From the NCBI GenBank assembly GCA_945872365.1, contig CAMBZJ010000023.1, forward strand, positions 1 through 50,032: a DNA stretch of 50,032 nt. The letters are read 5' to 3'. The notes beneath the pieces are model-generated. The model had not been told where the DNA came from and searched no databases. It saw only the letters and a program-made list of their open reading frames with translations. Position 1 is the stretch's first letter; every line of letters starts with the position of its first letter. Shown here piece by piece: positions 8,140-16,485 of the stretch. A program made the translations under genes and the position numbers. Source of the stretch: Klebsiella pneumoniae. Lineage in GTDB: Bacteria; Desulfobacterota; Binatia; UBA12015.

Positions 8140-9327
8140 ATGGATTTCACCCGAACGCCCGAAGAGGAATCGTTCCGCGCGACCGTGCGCGGCTGGCTCT
8201 GCGCGAACCTGCCGCCGGGCTGGGGCACCGATAGCTCGGTCCGGCCTGGGACGGTGCCCGAGCGGATCGCGTTCGCCCGGACCTGGCAGCGCAAGCTCCA
8301 CGAGGGTGGCTGGGCGGGGATTTCCTGGCCGCGGGCCTACGGTGGCCGGGATCTCGACGCGCTCCAGCAACTCGCCTTCAACGAGGAATACGTCGCCGCA
8401 GGCGCTCCCGACATGATCGACATCGGGGTCGGCCCGGGGCTCACCGGTCCGACCCTGATCCACCACGGCACGCCCTGGCAGAAGGAGCGCTTCCTCGAGC
8501 CGATCCTGCGCGGCGACGAGGTCTGGTGCCAGGGCTTCAGCGAGCCCGGTTCGGGTTCCGACCTGGCCTCGTTGCGCACCCGCGGTGAGCTGGACGGCGA
8601 CGACGTCGTCATCAACGGCCAGAAGGTCTGGACGAGCTACGCGCGCTTCGCCGACTGGTGCATCCTGATCGTCCGGACGAATCCGACGGCACCCAAGCAC
8701 AAGGGCCTGACGTTCCTGCTCCTCGACATGAAGACGCCGGGAATCACGATCCGGCCGCTCGTCGAGATGACCGGCGTCGCCTGGTTCAACGAGGTGTTCT
8801 TCGAGAACGTGCGCGTGCCCCGCGCCATGGTCGTCGGGGAGATCGACCGTGGCTGGGACATCACGATGACGACCCTCTCGCACGAGCGGGTCGGTTCGGT
8901 GCCCTACCAGCGTCTCCGCCAGCAACTCGAGGGTGCGATCGGGCTCGCGCGGCGGGCCGAGGGGCTAGCGACCGGGACGCAGGACGCGACGACCCGCCAG
9001 CAACTCGCGCAGATCGCGATCGAGATCGAGGCGCTGCGCCTCTCGGCCTACCGCAGCGTCTCGGCGATCATGCGCAAGGGCCAGCCGGGCCCGGAAGGCT
9101 CCATGCTCAAGCTCGTCTGGAGCGAACTCGAACAGAAGCTCATGGAGACGGCGGCGCGCCTCGAAGGGCCGTGGGCGACGCTCGCCGAGGAGGCGCCGCA
9201 GGCGCTCGACGCGGGTCGCTGGCGCTACGGGCTGCTCTGGTCGCGCGCCGCGACGATCTACGCGGGCACCTCGGAGGTGCAGCGCAACATCATCTCGCAG
9301 CGCGTGCTCGGGTTGCCCCGTGGCTGA
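8140..9327 (+). CDS. acyl-CoA dehydrogenase
   Basis: This is a 395-residue flavoenzyme that introduces an alpha,beta double bond into an acyl-CoA, passing electrons to ETF. The domains are in normal order. The N-terminal helical part includes WPRAYGGRDLDALQQLAFNEE. The middle beta-domain carries the FAD-binding signatures GFSEPGSGSDLASL and GQKVWTSYA. The C-terminal four-helix bundle ends IYAGTSEVQRNIISQRVLG. ATG 8140 (MDFTRTPEEE) is chosen over an earlier in-frame start inside the exporter gene because it matches the family N-terminus. It lies 55 bases after the exporter and in the same orientation, so it is probably co-transcribed. Confidence 0.92.
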   Translation: MDFTRTPEEESFRATVRGWLCANLPPGWGTDSSVRPGTVPERIAFARTWQRKLHEGGWAGISWPRAYGGRDLDALQQLAFNEEYVAAGAPDMIDIGVGPGLTGPTLIHHGTPWQKERFLEPILRGDEVWCQGFSEPGSGSDLASLRTRGELDGDDVVINGQKVWTSYARFADWCILIVRTNPTAPKHKGLTFLLLDMKTPGITIRPLVEMTGVAWFNEVFFENVRVPRAMVVGEIDRGWDITMTTLSHERVGSVPYQRLRQQLEGAIGLARRAEGLATGTQDATTRQQLAQIAIEIEALRLSAYRSVSAIMRKGQPGPEGSMLKLVWSELEQKLMETAARLEGPWATLAEEAPQALDAGRWRYGLLWSRAATIYAGTSEVQRNIISQRVLGLPRG

Positions 9328-9353
9328 GCCCGCGCGAGAACCGCCCCGCCGGG

Positions 9354-9381
9354 GCGCGTGCCGGGTACCCGCCCGGCGCGC
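9354..9381 (+). other. intercistronic stem-loop
   Basis: GCGCG and CCGGG (separated by a two-base TG bulge) pair with CCCGG and CGCGC around a six-base loop. A smaller stem, CGCCCC/GGGGCG, lies just upstream. The ribosome-binding site AGGAGG of the next gene begins directly after the structure. It could stabilise or separate message ends between the two genes. There is no T-run, so it is a poor intrinsic terminator. Confidence 0.35.
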
Positions 9382-9397
9382 AGGAGGGTGATCCGCG

Positions 9398-10198
9398 ATG
9401 GCGGACTACGGCATCATCGATGTCTGGACGCAGTTCATCTCGCCGACCCCGCCGGGGACGAACCCCGCCGGCGAGAACGTCTTCCGCAACTACGGGATGC
9501 TCGACGTCTACCGCGACGGAACCGACGTGGACCGGATGATCGAGGCCATGGACCAGGCGGGCGTCGAGATCGCGCTCATGGCGGGCGACAACGAGTCCGT
9601 CGCCCGCGCTGCATCCCGGCATCCCGGGCGGATCTTCGGCGAATACCATGCCGATCCGACCGACATCATGGCGGCGGTTCGTGGCCTCGAACGCTATGTG
9701 AAGGAGCACGGCTTCAAGGCGCTGCGCATCGAGCCGTTCCTGTGGCGCAAGCCGCCGACCGACCGGGTCTACTACCCGCTCTACGCGAAGTGCGTCGAAC
9801 TCGACGTCGCTTTCCAGACCCAGGTCGGGCACACCGGACCGCTCTTCCCCTCGGAGACTGGGCGGCCACTCTACATCGACGAGGTCGCGCTCGACTTCCC
9901 CGAATTGCGCATCGTCTGCGGCCACATCGGCTGGCCCTGGACCGAGGAGATGATCGCGGTCGCCTGGAAGCACCGCAACGTCTTCATCGACACCTCGGCC
10001 CACCTGCCCAAGCACTTCCCGGAGCGCTTCGTGTACTGGATGCAGCGCAACCTGCAGGACAAGGTTCTCTACGCCTCGGACTACCCGCTCGTGCCCTTCC
10101 AGCGGATTCTCGGCCAGGTCGACGAGCACCTCGGACTCGCTCCGGAGATCAAGCGCAAGTTCCTGCGCGAGAATGCGCGACGCGCCTTCAAACTCTGA
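9398..10198 (+). CDS. amidohydrolase-2 family protein with altered N-terminal metal motif
   Basis: This is a 266-residue TIM-barrel protein of the amidohydrolase_2 (ACMSD-like) family. Supporting segments are GFKALRIEPF, TQVGHTGPLFPSE, RIVCGHIGWPWTEEMIAVAWKHRNVFIDTSAHLPK and the C-terminal VLYASDYPLVPF, whose Asp is the usual catalytic or metal residue. The first strand reads IDVWTQF where the family usually has a His-x-His or Asp-x-His metal motif, so metal binding may be changed. The start ATG 9398 is preceded by AGGAGG. It lies between an acyl-CoA dehydrogenase and an enoyl-CoA hydratase, suggesting a hydrolase or decarboxylase step on a CoA-linked substrate. The reaction is unknown. Confidence 0.78.
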   Translation: MADYGIIDVWTQFISPTPPGTNPAGENVFRNYGMLDVYRDGTDVDRMIEAMDQAGVEIALMAGDNESVARAASRHPGRIFGEYHADPTDIMAAVRGLERYVKEHGFKALRIEPFLWRKPPTDRVYYPLYAKCVELDVAFQTQVGHTGPLFPSETGRPLYIDEVALDFPELRIVCGHIGWPWTEEMIAVAWKHRNVFIDTSAHLPKHFPERFVYWMQRNLQDKVLYASDYPLVPFQRILGQVDEHLGLAPEIKRKFLRENARRAFKL

Positions 10199-10217
10199 AA
10201 CCCCCGCGGAGGGCTCC

Positions 10218-11015
10218 ATGGCCGACGTCGAATTCCAGCTCGAGAATGCCGTCCTCTGGATCACGCTGAACCGTCCCGAGGCGATGAACGCGATGACCGC
10301 CGCCATGCGCGACGCGATCATCGATCGCCTGACCGCGGCGCGTAGCGACCTTGGCATCCGGGCCGTCGTGCTCACCGCGACGGGCAAGGGTTTCTGCACC
10401 GGGGCGGACCTCTCCCGTCCCCCCGGGGCGGCGGCGCCGACCGAGCCGCCGCCGGTCGGCGCGACCCGGGAAGTCCTGCGCAGCGGATCGCAGCGCCTGC
10501 TGCGCGCGATCTGGGAACTCGAGAAGCCGGTCGTCGCTGCGGTGAACGGCACGGCCGCGGGACTCGGTGCGCACCTGGCACTCGCGAGCGACCTGATCCT
10601 GGCCGCCGAATCGGCGCGCTTCATCGAGGTCTTCGTGCGCCGCGGCATCGCGATCGACGCGGTCGGGGGATTCCTCGTCCCGCGCTCGATGCCTCTTTGC
10701 CGGGCCAAGGAGATGGTGTTCTTCGGCGACAACGTTTCCGCCGCGGACGCGTTCGCGATGGGCATGATCAACCGGGTGGTGCCCGACGCCGAGTTGCCGG
10801 CCCTGGCGCGCGAGTGGGCGGAGCGCCTCGCGCAGGGGCCGACGTTCGCTATCGGGGTCTCCAAGCGCCTGTTGAACCGCGGTACCGAGGTCGGCCTCGA
10901 GACGAGCCTCGAGGAGGAGGCCTGGGCGCAGACCCTGGTCGCGCAGTCCGACGACGCGAAGGAGGGCCTTGCCGCTTTCCGGGAGAAGCGCAAGCCGGCC
11001 TTCCGCGGCCGCTGA
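10218..11015 (+). CDS. enoyl-CoA hydratase/isomerase family protein
   Basis: The 265-residue crotonase-fold enzyme shows LENAVLWITLNRPEAMNA at the N-terminus, the first oxyanion-hole motif GKGFCTGADLS, and the second in NGTAAGLGAHLALASDLILA. The downstream stretch RRGIAIDAVGGFLVPR has Asp at a site where many members carry Glu. That pattern is seen in PaaG-type isomerases and related hydratases. ATG 10218 follows a good GGAGGG ribosome site five bases away; an earlier in-frame codon would overlap the previous gene. It is 19 bases from the amidohydrolase gene, so an operon is very likely. It probably acts after the acyl-CoA dehydrogenase. Confidence 0.88.
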   Translation: MADVEFQLENAVLWITLNRPEAMNAMTAAMRDAIIDRLTAARSDLGIRAVVLTATGKGFCTGADLSRPPGAAAPTEPPPVGATREVLRSGSQRLLRAIWELEKPVVAAVNGTAAGLGAHLALASDLILAAESARFIEVFVRRGIAIDAVGGFLVPRSMPLCRAKEMVFFGDNVSAADAFAMGMINRVVPDAELPALAREWAERLAQGPTFAIGVSKRLLNRGTEVGLETSLEEEAWAQTLVAQSDDAKEGLAAFREKRKPAFRGR

Positions 11016-11058
11016 GTCGCGCGGTGCGCGCGCGGGGGATCGTGCAGCGGAGTCGCCG

Positions 11059-12990
11059 GTGAGCGGGCGGCCCGACGCAAGCGGCGCGCGGCTCCTCGCG
11101 CTCGCCCTCGCCGTCGCGGCGCTGCTCGTGGCGTTGCGCGGTCTCGAACGGCGCAACACTTGGTACCTCGCGAGCGACCAGTTCGCGTTTCTGACGCTTG
11201 CCTCGGACATGGCGCATGGCCGGGTCTTGCACTCGCCCGACGCGCTCGGGCGTCTCGGCGCCGCGCGTCCGGCTGGCGGCGTCCGCGACGCCCTCTACCA
11301 GACCTACTTCTGGACGGGCGAGCGCCTGTACTCACGCTACCCCCCGGGGTTTCCGGCGCTGCTCGCGCTCGCCTCGCGGTTGGGCGGCGCGCGCGCGCAG
11401 CACCTGCTCAACCCGGCACTCTTCGTGGCCCTGCTCGCCCTGCTCGCGACGCTGCTCTGGCGCTTGCTGCGGGCCGGGGATCGCCGGCTGGCTGCGGGTA
11501 CGGCCCTCGCCGCGACCTGGCTCGCCCTCGTGCTGCCGACCCAGATCCACCTGTGGGGGATCACGGTGGCGCGCGACCTGCCCGCGCACCTCCTCGGACT
11601 CGCCAGCGTACTCGCCGCGACCGACGGCACCGCGGCCGCCGCCGGCGGACTTCTCGGACTTGCCTGCCTCGTCCGGCCCGACGCGGTGCTGTGGGGCGCG
11701 TCGGCCGCGACCCTCCTTCTGCTCCGCCGCGTCGGGCCGGGCGGGTTCCTGCGTTTTGGTGCGATGCTCGCGCTCGGTCTCGTTCCGCTCCTGGTCTACA
11801 ACCGGGCGACCCGTGGATCGCCGTTCGCCTTTGGCCAGGGTGGCGAGTTCGACCGCCTGCTCTCGTCGTGGGGGGGGGCGCGCTTCGTCGTTCTCGCCCA
11901 GGCGATTCCGCTTCCGTCGGGCGGCGGCTTCCGGCTCGGGCACTTCGCCGAAACCTTCCCGGGCAATCTGCGACTGCTCGCGCGGGCCTTTTCTTGGACC
12001 GCGCTCGCCTCGGCCTTCGGTCTCGCCTGGTCGGCGCGCGAACGGCCGCGCCTGCTGGCCGCCTTCGCGCCCTATGCTTTGCTCGCGACCGGGTTCTACG
12101 GGTTCTGGTCGCATCCCGACGCGCGCTATCTCGCGGGCATCTGCCTCGTCGGCATCGCGTTTGCCGCAATCGGGGCGGCGGTCGCGTGTCGCTGGGCGAG
12201 CCGGACGCAGGCCAGCGCCGCGCGCGCGGTCGCGGTCGCGCTCGCTGCGATCGTTGCAACGGCAGTCGCCTGGTCGGCGCGCGCGGGCATCGCACGCAGC
12301 GCCGCCTGCCCGGGTGCTCCCGAGGCCGCTCTCGCCGCGGCCCTCGTCGCAGCCGCCATGATCCCGCGCCGCGGGCGCGGCGGGCGCGGCGGGCGCGGCG
12401 ACCGCGGCGACCGCGGCGGGGAGGCGCGTGCGCGCGTCGCGAGCTCCGCGACGCTCGCCCCCCTGTTCCCGGCCATCGCGCTCTCCGGCCTGGTGTGTGT
12501 GCGCCTGCTCGGCAGCCCGGGCGAGCGCGACCCCTTCCAGCAGGAGCAGGTCGAGCGTGCCCGCGCGACGATCGAAGCGGTCGTCCCGGCGGGCGCCCTC
12601 GTGCTCGTCGGCGACGGACTGGGGCGTCCGTCGGAGAACATCGCCCACTACACGCACGCCGAGTCCCAGTACGCGTCCGAACTCGCACTTCTCCGGACGC
12701 ATCCGGCGCGGTCGGCGCTCGGTTACGCGCTCGAAGGGCGATCCGTGTTCGCGCTCGTCGGCGACCCGGACGGCAGCCTCGTCGACGCCCTCGGTGCGGT
12801 CGGGAAGCTGCGAACGGTCGAACACCGCGCCGGCCCGTCCCTCCTTTCCTGGTTCGTCGATCCGGCGGCTGCACCGCGCGGCGCCACGCTCTACGAGGTC
12901 TCGGTTTCGGCTCCGGTTCTCGACCTCGCCCGGCGACTGCGCGCTAAGGCGGGCCAGGGCGCGCAGGACGGTGCGCCACCCGGTCGGTGA
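11059..12990 (+). CDS. multi-spanning GT-C-like membrane glycosyltransferase (putative)
   Basis: The 643-residue integral membrane protein has about ten or more hydrophobic segments. The first (ALALAVAALLVAL) is followed by a loop with SDQFAFLTLASDMAHG. A further loop reads YSRYPPGFPALLALASRLGG, a pattern common in PMT/ArnT-type GT-C transferases that use polyprenyl-phosphate sugars. The second half has an Arg/Gly-rich insert (residues 439-454) and a soluble C-terminal domain from about residue 500. GTG 11059 is chosen because GGAG lies seven bases upstream. A run of nine G at 11870-11878 lies inside the gene. It closes the plus-strand series and is convergent with the next gene. Donor and acceptor are unknown. 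Confidence 0.6.
   Translation: MSGRPDASGARLLALALAVAALLVALRGLERRNTWYLASDQFAFLTLASDMAHGRVLHSPDALGRLGAARPAGGVRDALYQTYFWTGERLYSRYPPGFPALLALASRLGGARAQHLLNPALFVALLALLATLLWRLLRAGDRRLAAGTALAATWLALVLPTQIHLWGITVARDLPAHLLGLASVLAATDGTAAAAGGLLGLACLVRPDAVLWGASAATLLLLRRVGPGGFLRFGAMLALGLVPLLVYNRATRGSPFAFGQGGEFDRLLSSWGGARFVVLAQAIPLPSGGGFRLGHFAETFPGNLRLLARAFSWTALASAFGLAWSARERPRLLAAFAPYALLATGFYGFWSHPDARYLAGICLVGIAFAAIGAAVACRWASRTQASAARAVAVALAAIVATAVAWSARAGIARSAACPGAPEAALAAALVAAAMIPRRGRGGRGGRGDRGDRGGEARARVASSATLAPLFPAIALSGLVCVRLLGSPGERDPFQQEQVERARATIEAVVPAGALVLVGDGLGRPSENIAHYTHAESQYASELALLRTHPARSALGYALEGRSVFALVGDPDGSLVDALGAVGKLRTVEHRAGPSLLSWFVDPAAAPRGATLYEVSVSAPVLDLARRLRAKAGQGAQDGAPPGR
12373..12417 (+). repeat. 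9-base tandem repeat coding an Arg/Gly/Asp-rich insert
   Basis: Three copies of GGGCGCGGC are followed by two of GACCGCGGC, in frame, encoding Gly-Arg-Gly x3 and Asp-Arg-Gly x2 within the membrane protein. The strong positive charge suggests a cytoplasmic loop. Copy number may vary between strains. Confidence 0.8.
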
Positions 12991-13009
12991 GCCGCCGCAT
13001 CGAGCCGGA

Positions 13010-14200
13010 TCAGCGACCGGGCGGCCGTCGCGCCTCCGCCATCGCCTGGGCCGGCGTCACGATGAGCGACGAGCGCGACTCCTCGCTGGCGCGTTTCGCG
13101 CGTGCCTCGAGCGCGAAGGCGAGGCTCAGCCGCGTCATCTCGTCGACGGCCGGGATCGACGACACGGGCCTTCCCGCCTCCAAGGCGAGCGCGCAGGCCC
13201 AGAGCGAGCGCGCCCGGCTCTCCTGTCCGCGTCGCGACGCGATCCAGGCCGATTCGGAGAAGCGTCGCGCAAAGAGCGCGCGTCGTTCGGGCACGGTGAA
13301 GATCTCTTCGCGCGCGTTCTCGAGCGCCGTGCGCACGCGCTCCTCCTGCTGCGCCGGACTCACGACGACGAGCGATTCGCGCGCCGCGGCGACGGCGTCG
13401 GCGGCGGCTTCCAGCCACTCGAAGGGGACGAGCCAGCCCGGCCCTTGGCCCTCGTGCCGGACGGCCGGTGATTGCACCAGGGCATCGAGGTCTGCCAAGA
13501 TCGCGGCGCGATCGAGGATCGCACCGATCGGCGGGTCGATCGCGCCGCGCTCGCCGGGGGGCAGGATGGCCTCGCGCGCGCGGGCGACATCGGCGTTGCG
13601 AGTTTCGTCGGGCGAAAGCGCGAGCGCCGCTTCGAGTACTCCGTCGACGTGCCGCCACGGCGCCTCGACCAGCGCGAGGCCGGTCTTGGCGGTGAGGCTC
13701 CTGTGCGCGTCGCGGATCGCCTTGCGCCGGGTTTCGCCCGCGTTGAGTTCGAGGACGCCGCGCAGGTCGTTGACGACGGCCGACAGGCTCGCCACGGCCT
13801 CGCCCCTGCGTCGGGCGAGCCACAGCAACCGGGTGCCGCCCGGGTCGATCTCGGTCAGCCAGGCTTCGGGTTCGCCTTCGGAAGCGCCGAGGAGCGCGCT
13901 CGTCTTCGGGGGAGCGGGCGTGGCCGGGCGGTTCCAGGTGCCGCGTTGCTCGAGTCGGTAGAGCGCACGGCGGACCTCCCGCCGGACGGCCTTGTCCACC
14001 GTCACCGCTTCGAGTTCGAGCAGTCGCGTCGCCGCCTGCGCGTCGGTCGCCTCGGCCCCGACCCAGGCAGCGACGCCGGCGGCGAGTTCGGGATCGGCGG
14101 CCGGGCGCCCGAGGACGATCGCGAGCGCGACGAGGGGGTCGACCGTACCGAGGCGCTCCGCGAGCGCTCGCCACCCGGGCGTGTCCTCGCGCCGACTCAC
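13010..14200 (-). CDS. hypothetical protein, mostly helical
   Basis: I do not recognise a family for this 396-residue protein. It has no signal peptide or membrane segment, is rich in Ala, Glu, Arg and Leu, and looks helical throughout. The N-terminal third (LERLGTVDPLVALAIV-type helices, then TRLLELEAVTVDKAVRREVRRALYRLEQRG) resembles helical-repeat proteins in general character. The start GTG 14200 overlaps the stop of the M23 peptidase gene (GTGA), which implies coupled translation and a linked function. Codon usage matches its neighbours. It could be an envelope-linked adaptor, but that is only a guess from context. Confidence 0.6.
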   Translation of the reverse strand: MSRREDTPGWRALAERLGTVDPLVALAIVLGRPAADPELAAGVAAWVGAEATDAQAATRLLELEAVTVDKAVRREVRRALYRLEQRGTWNRPATPAPPKTSALLGASEGEPEAWLTEIDPGGTRLLWLARRRGEAVASLSAVVNDLRGVLELNAGETRRKAIRDAHRSLTAKTGLALVEAPWRHVDGVLEAALALSPDETRNADVARAREAILPPGERGAIDPPIGAILDRAAILADLDALVQSPAVRHEGQGPGWLVPFEWLEAAADAVAAARESLVVVSPAQQEERVRTALENAREEIFTVPERRALFARRFSESAWIASRRGQESRARSLWACALALEAGRPVSSIPAVDEMTRLSLAFALEARAKRASEESRSSLIVTPAQAMAEARRPPGR

Positions 14201-15699
14201 GGCGCGGCCGCCGGCTTCGCCTCGCCGCAGCCCGCGGGCGTGCTTGCGGCGGGGTCGGGGTCGCTCGCGTCGGGCAGCGCGCCGCCCGCCACCGGCGCTG
14301 CCGCGAGTTGCGGGGCGATCCGATCGCGGAACCACTTCCCGTCCCACCATTCGACCGGGTCGACGTGGATGCCGTCGATCATGGTGCTGTAGTGGAGGTG
14401 GTCGCCACCGGCGAGTCCGGTCTGTCCCGAGCGTCCGACCACCGCCCCGCGCGCGACCATCTGGCCCGGGGTGACCGCGGTGTCGGTGAGGTGCGCGTAG
14501 AGGCTCTCTAGACCGAGCCCGTGGTCGAGCACCACCGCGTTGCCGTAGATCCCGAGGTCGCCGGCCCAGAGCACGCGGCCGGCGTTCGACGCGATCACCG
14601 GTGCCAGCCGTGTCGAGGCGAGGTCGGTGCCGAGGTGCGTCTGCTCGTCGATCGGGCGGCCGCCGAAGGAATAGTGGCGCCGCTCGGCGAAGCGCGATCC
14701 CACCGCCGTGTTCGGCTGCTGCACGAAGGCGCCGTCGAAGAGCAGGCGCGGCGTGGAAACCTGGGCGATCTCGCGGAGCTTCTCCTCGGTGCGCTTGCGC
14801 AGGTCGCGGTTCACCATGAGGTACGCCTCGACCGGGTCGGTCGGCGGCTTCATGCCATTGCGCTCGAGGAGCTCGGGGATCTTCACGTTGAGGAAGGTGC
14901 TGGTGACCTCGATCTGCTCCGAGGGAAACTTGCGCTCCTTGATCGGCATGGCGATCGCGGCCCGGGCGCGATTCCCCGCCGCATCCTCCGCGTAGACCTG
15001 CGGCTGGATCGGAGCCTCGGCGTCCTGCGGGATCGCGAACAGCGCGACCGCGAGCGTCGGGTCGGCGAAGAAACCGGTCCGGCCGGGGAAACGCTTGCCG
15101 CCGACCTCGACGCCGGAGCGGACGGCCTCGGCCGCGACCCGGTAGACCACGACCGCGCTCCCGCCGCGCTGCGCCATCGACGTGCTCACGACGGGGGTCG
15201 CCGCGGGCGCCGTCAGGTCGACCGTCACCGGCACCGAGAGGATCTCGCTCGGGCCGCGCAGGCGACCGAGTGGCGACCAGTCCGAGGCGAGGACGACGAT
15301 GCGGGCGTCCCCCTCGGCGACGCCCGCGGTCGATCCGTCGAGGACCATGTCGAGGCATTCGCTGCGCACGCCGCTTCCGAGGAACCCGTCGGCCGGGATC
15401 TCCTTCTCGAAGAGTCGCCCTGCTCCCGCCGCACCTTCGAGGCGCACGATGATCGAGCGCAGGCCGGCGCGACCACCGTCGATGCGCACCGAGAACGGCG
15501 TCTGGCGTCCGATCACGGTCGCCGGGCGCACCACCTCGGCGCGCGGCTTGCCCGATCCGGCCCATGCCGCGAAGGCGAGCGACCCGAGGCCGACGGCGCC
15601 GAGCAGGAGGGCGAGCGCCCGTCCCGGCGAACTGCCCCCGCCGCCGGGGCGGGCGCTACCGGCCAGACCGGAGAAACGGTCGCGGCGGGCGCGGCTCAC
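14197..15699 (-). CDS. M23-family metallopeptidase (LytM domain), membrane-anchored
   Basis: The 500-residue protein begins with a positively charged N-terminus and one hydrophobic segment (about residues 27-47), so it is probably anchored in the inner membrane with its domain in the periplasm. The long middle part is beta-rich. The C-terminal LytM domain carries the zinc motifs His355-x3-Asp359 (HLGTD) and His434-Leu-His436 (DHLHYS). YAHL and GQMVARGAVVGRSGQTG lie between them, as in active endopeptidases. All expected zinc ligands are present, so it may cut peptidoglycan cross-links, in contrast to degenerate EnvC/NlpD-type activators. It is followed, with overlap, by a gene of unknown function and preceded by a DciA-like gene. 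Confidence 0.88.
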   Translation of the reverse strand: MSRARRDRFSGLAGSARPGGGGSSPGRALALLLGAVGLGSLAFAAWAGSGKPRAEVVRPATVIGRQTPFSVRIDGGRAGLRSIIVRLEGAAGAGRLFEKEIPADGFLGSGVRSECLDMVLDGSTAGVAEGDARIVVLASDWSPLGRLRGPSEILSVPVTVDLTAPAATPVVSTSMAQRGGSAVVVYRVAAEAVRSGVEVGGKRFPGRTGFFADPTLAVALFAIPQDAEAPIQPQVYAEDAAGNRARAAIAMPIKERKFPSEQIEVTSTFLNVKIPELLERNGMKPPTDPVEAYLMVNRDLRKRTEEKLREIAQVSTPRLLFDGAFVQQPNTAVGSRFAERRHYSFGGRPIDEQTHLGTDLASTRLAPVIASNAGRVLWAGDLGIYGNAVVLDHGLGLESLYAHLTDTAVTPGQMVARGAVVGRSGQTGLAGGDHLHYSTMIDGIHVDPVEWWDGKWFRDRIAPQLAAAPVAGGALPDASDPDPAASTPAGCGEAKPAAAP

Positions 15700-15855
15700 G
15701 GCCGGCTCCGACCGGGGACGAAGGGCCCGTCGGCGCCAAGGGGCCGCGTGGAGCGTCCCGACCCATTCCTTCGACGACAGCAGCCCATCACCCGGTCCCC
15801 CCTCGCGCCGCGGGCCGCCGGTGGGCGGAAGGCGGAACGCGCGGATCGGCTTGTA

Positions 15856-16299
15856 TCATCCCCGTCGGCGCGTGTCCCGATCCCCGTTGCGACCCTTCGA
15901 TCCGCGGCCGCCGGTCGCCGACTCCGCGTTGGGTGGCGCTGCGGCAGGCCCGCCCGCAGGCCGCGCGCCGTCGGCGCCCTCGCTGCGAACCTCGGGCTCG
16001 GAGCGCGGCGCCGCGGGCCCGGCGATGATTCGCACCCGCTGCACCACGTCGCGGCCGAGTGCGCGATTGATTTTCATCTTGATTTCGGGTGCGAGCAGCG
16101 CCAGTTCCTGGCGCCATACGGCGTCGGGCGCCGCCACCAGGAGTTCCCCGCGGACCAGCCCGGCCGGGGCCGCATGCGCGGCGACGGTCGGACCCACCGC
16201 GGCCTCCCAGGCGTCCCCGACCTTCCAGGCATCGCCCGTGGCCTCGAGTCCGGCGCTCTGGAGGGCCTTTCCGAGCAGGTCGCGCAGGGACTCGATCAT
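15856..16299 (-). CDS. DUF721/DciA-like protein
   Basis: This 147-residue protein has the DUF721 domain in its first 90 residues: MIESLRDLLGKAL, then WEAAVGPTVAAHAAPAGLVRGELLVAAPDAVWRQELALLAPEIKMKINRALG. This pattern is shared with DciA, which loads or guides the replicative helicase DnaB in bacteria lacking DnaC. The last 50 residues are low-complexity, rich in Gly, Arg, Ala and Ser, and probably disordered. It is transcribed divergently from nrdJ, so both genes of this intergenic region relate to DNA synthesis. The start ATG 16299 is at the family's N-terminus. Confidence 0.8.
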   Translation of the reverse strand: MIESLRDLLGKALQSAGLEATGDAWKVGDAWEAAVGPTVAAHAAPAGLVRGELLVAAPDAVWRQELALLAPEIKMKINRALGRDVVQRVRIIAGPAAPRSEPEVRSEGADGARPAGGPAAAPPNAESATGGRGSKGRNGDRDTRRRG

Positions 16300-16326
16300 G
16301 CCCGGACCCCGGACCGCAGGCTGCCC

Positions 16327-16350
16327 TTGACAGCACTACAGGTGGTGTGG
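16327..16350 (+). promoter_or_regulatory. putative nrdJ promoter with NrdR-box-like palindrome
   Basis: TTGACA at 16327-16332 is directly followed by the imperfect palindrome CACTACAGGTGGTG at 16334-16347 (10 of 14 positions symmetrical). This resembles GC-rich versions of the NrdR box. It would sit between the -35 and -10 regions, where repressor binding would block transcription. No good -10 is visible at the expected spacing. A weaker palindrome, CCAAGATGCTGG at 16367-16378, is centred 32 bases further on, close to the usual spacing of paired NrdR boxes. Confidence 0.4.
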
Positions 16351-16485
16351 CAGATGCGGCGCCCACCCAAGATGCTGGACCCGACGCGGGGGCGCGCCGG
16401 GGACGACCGGAACCGGGTGGCGGCGGCCGGGGAGGCCGACGCGGGCGAAACGAAGACGAAGGGGGGGCGAGGCGTGGAAAGGTCT

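Noticed and set aside
14201-15565. Upstream extension of the unknown minus-strand gene through the M23 region
   Set aside because: It is a shadow of the peptidase gene in another frame. The GTG overlapping the peptidase stop is the logical start.
14521-16485. Very long reading frame continuing upstream of nrdJ
   Set aside because: It runs antisense through the M23 peptidase and DciA-like genes. nrdJ family similarity begins only after about 16486.
16300-16485. Cobalamin riboswitch before the B12-dependent RNR
   Set aside because: The B12-box sequence and the needed length for the fold are not visible in this 186-base gap.
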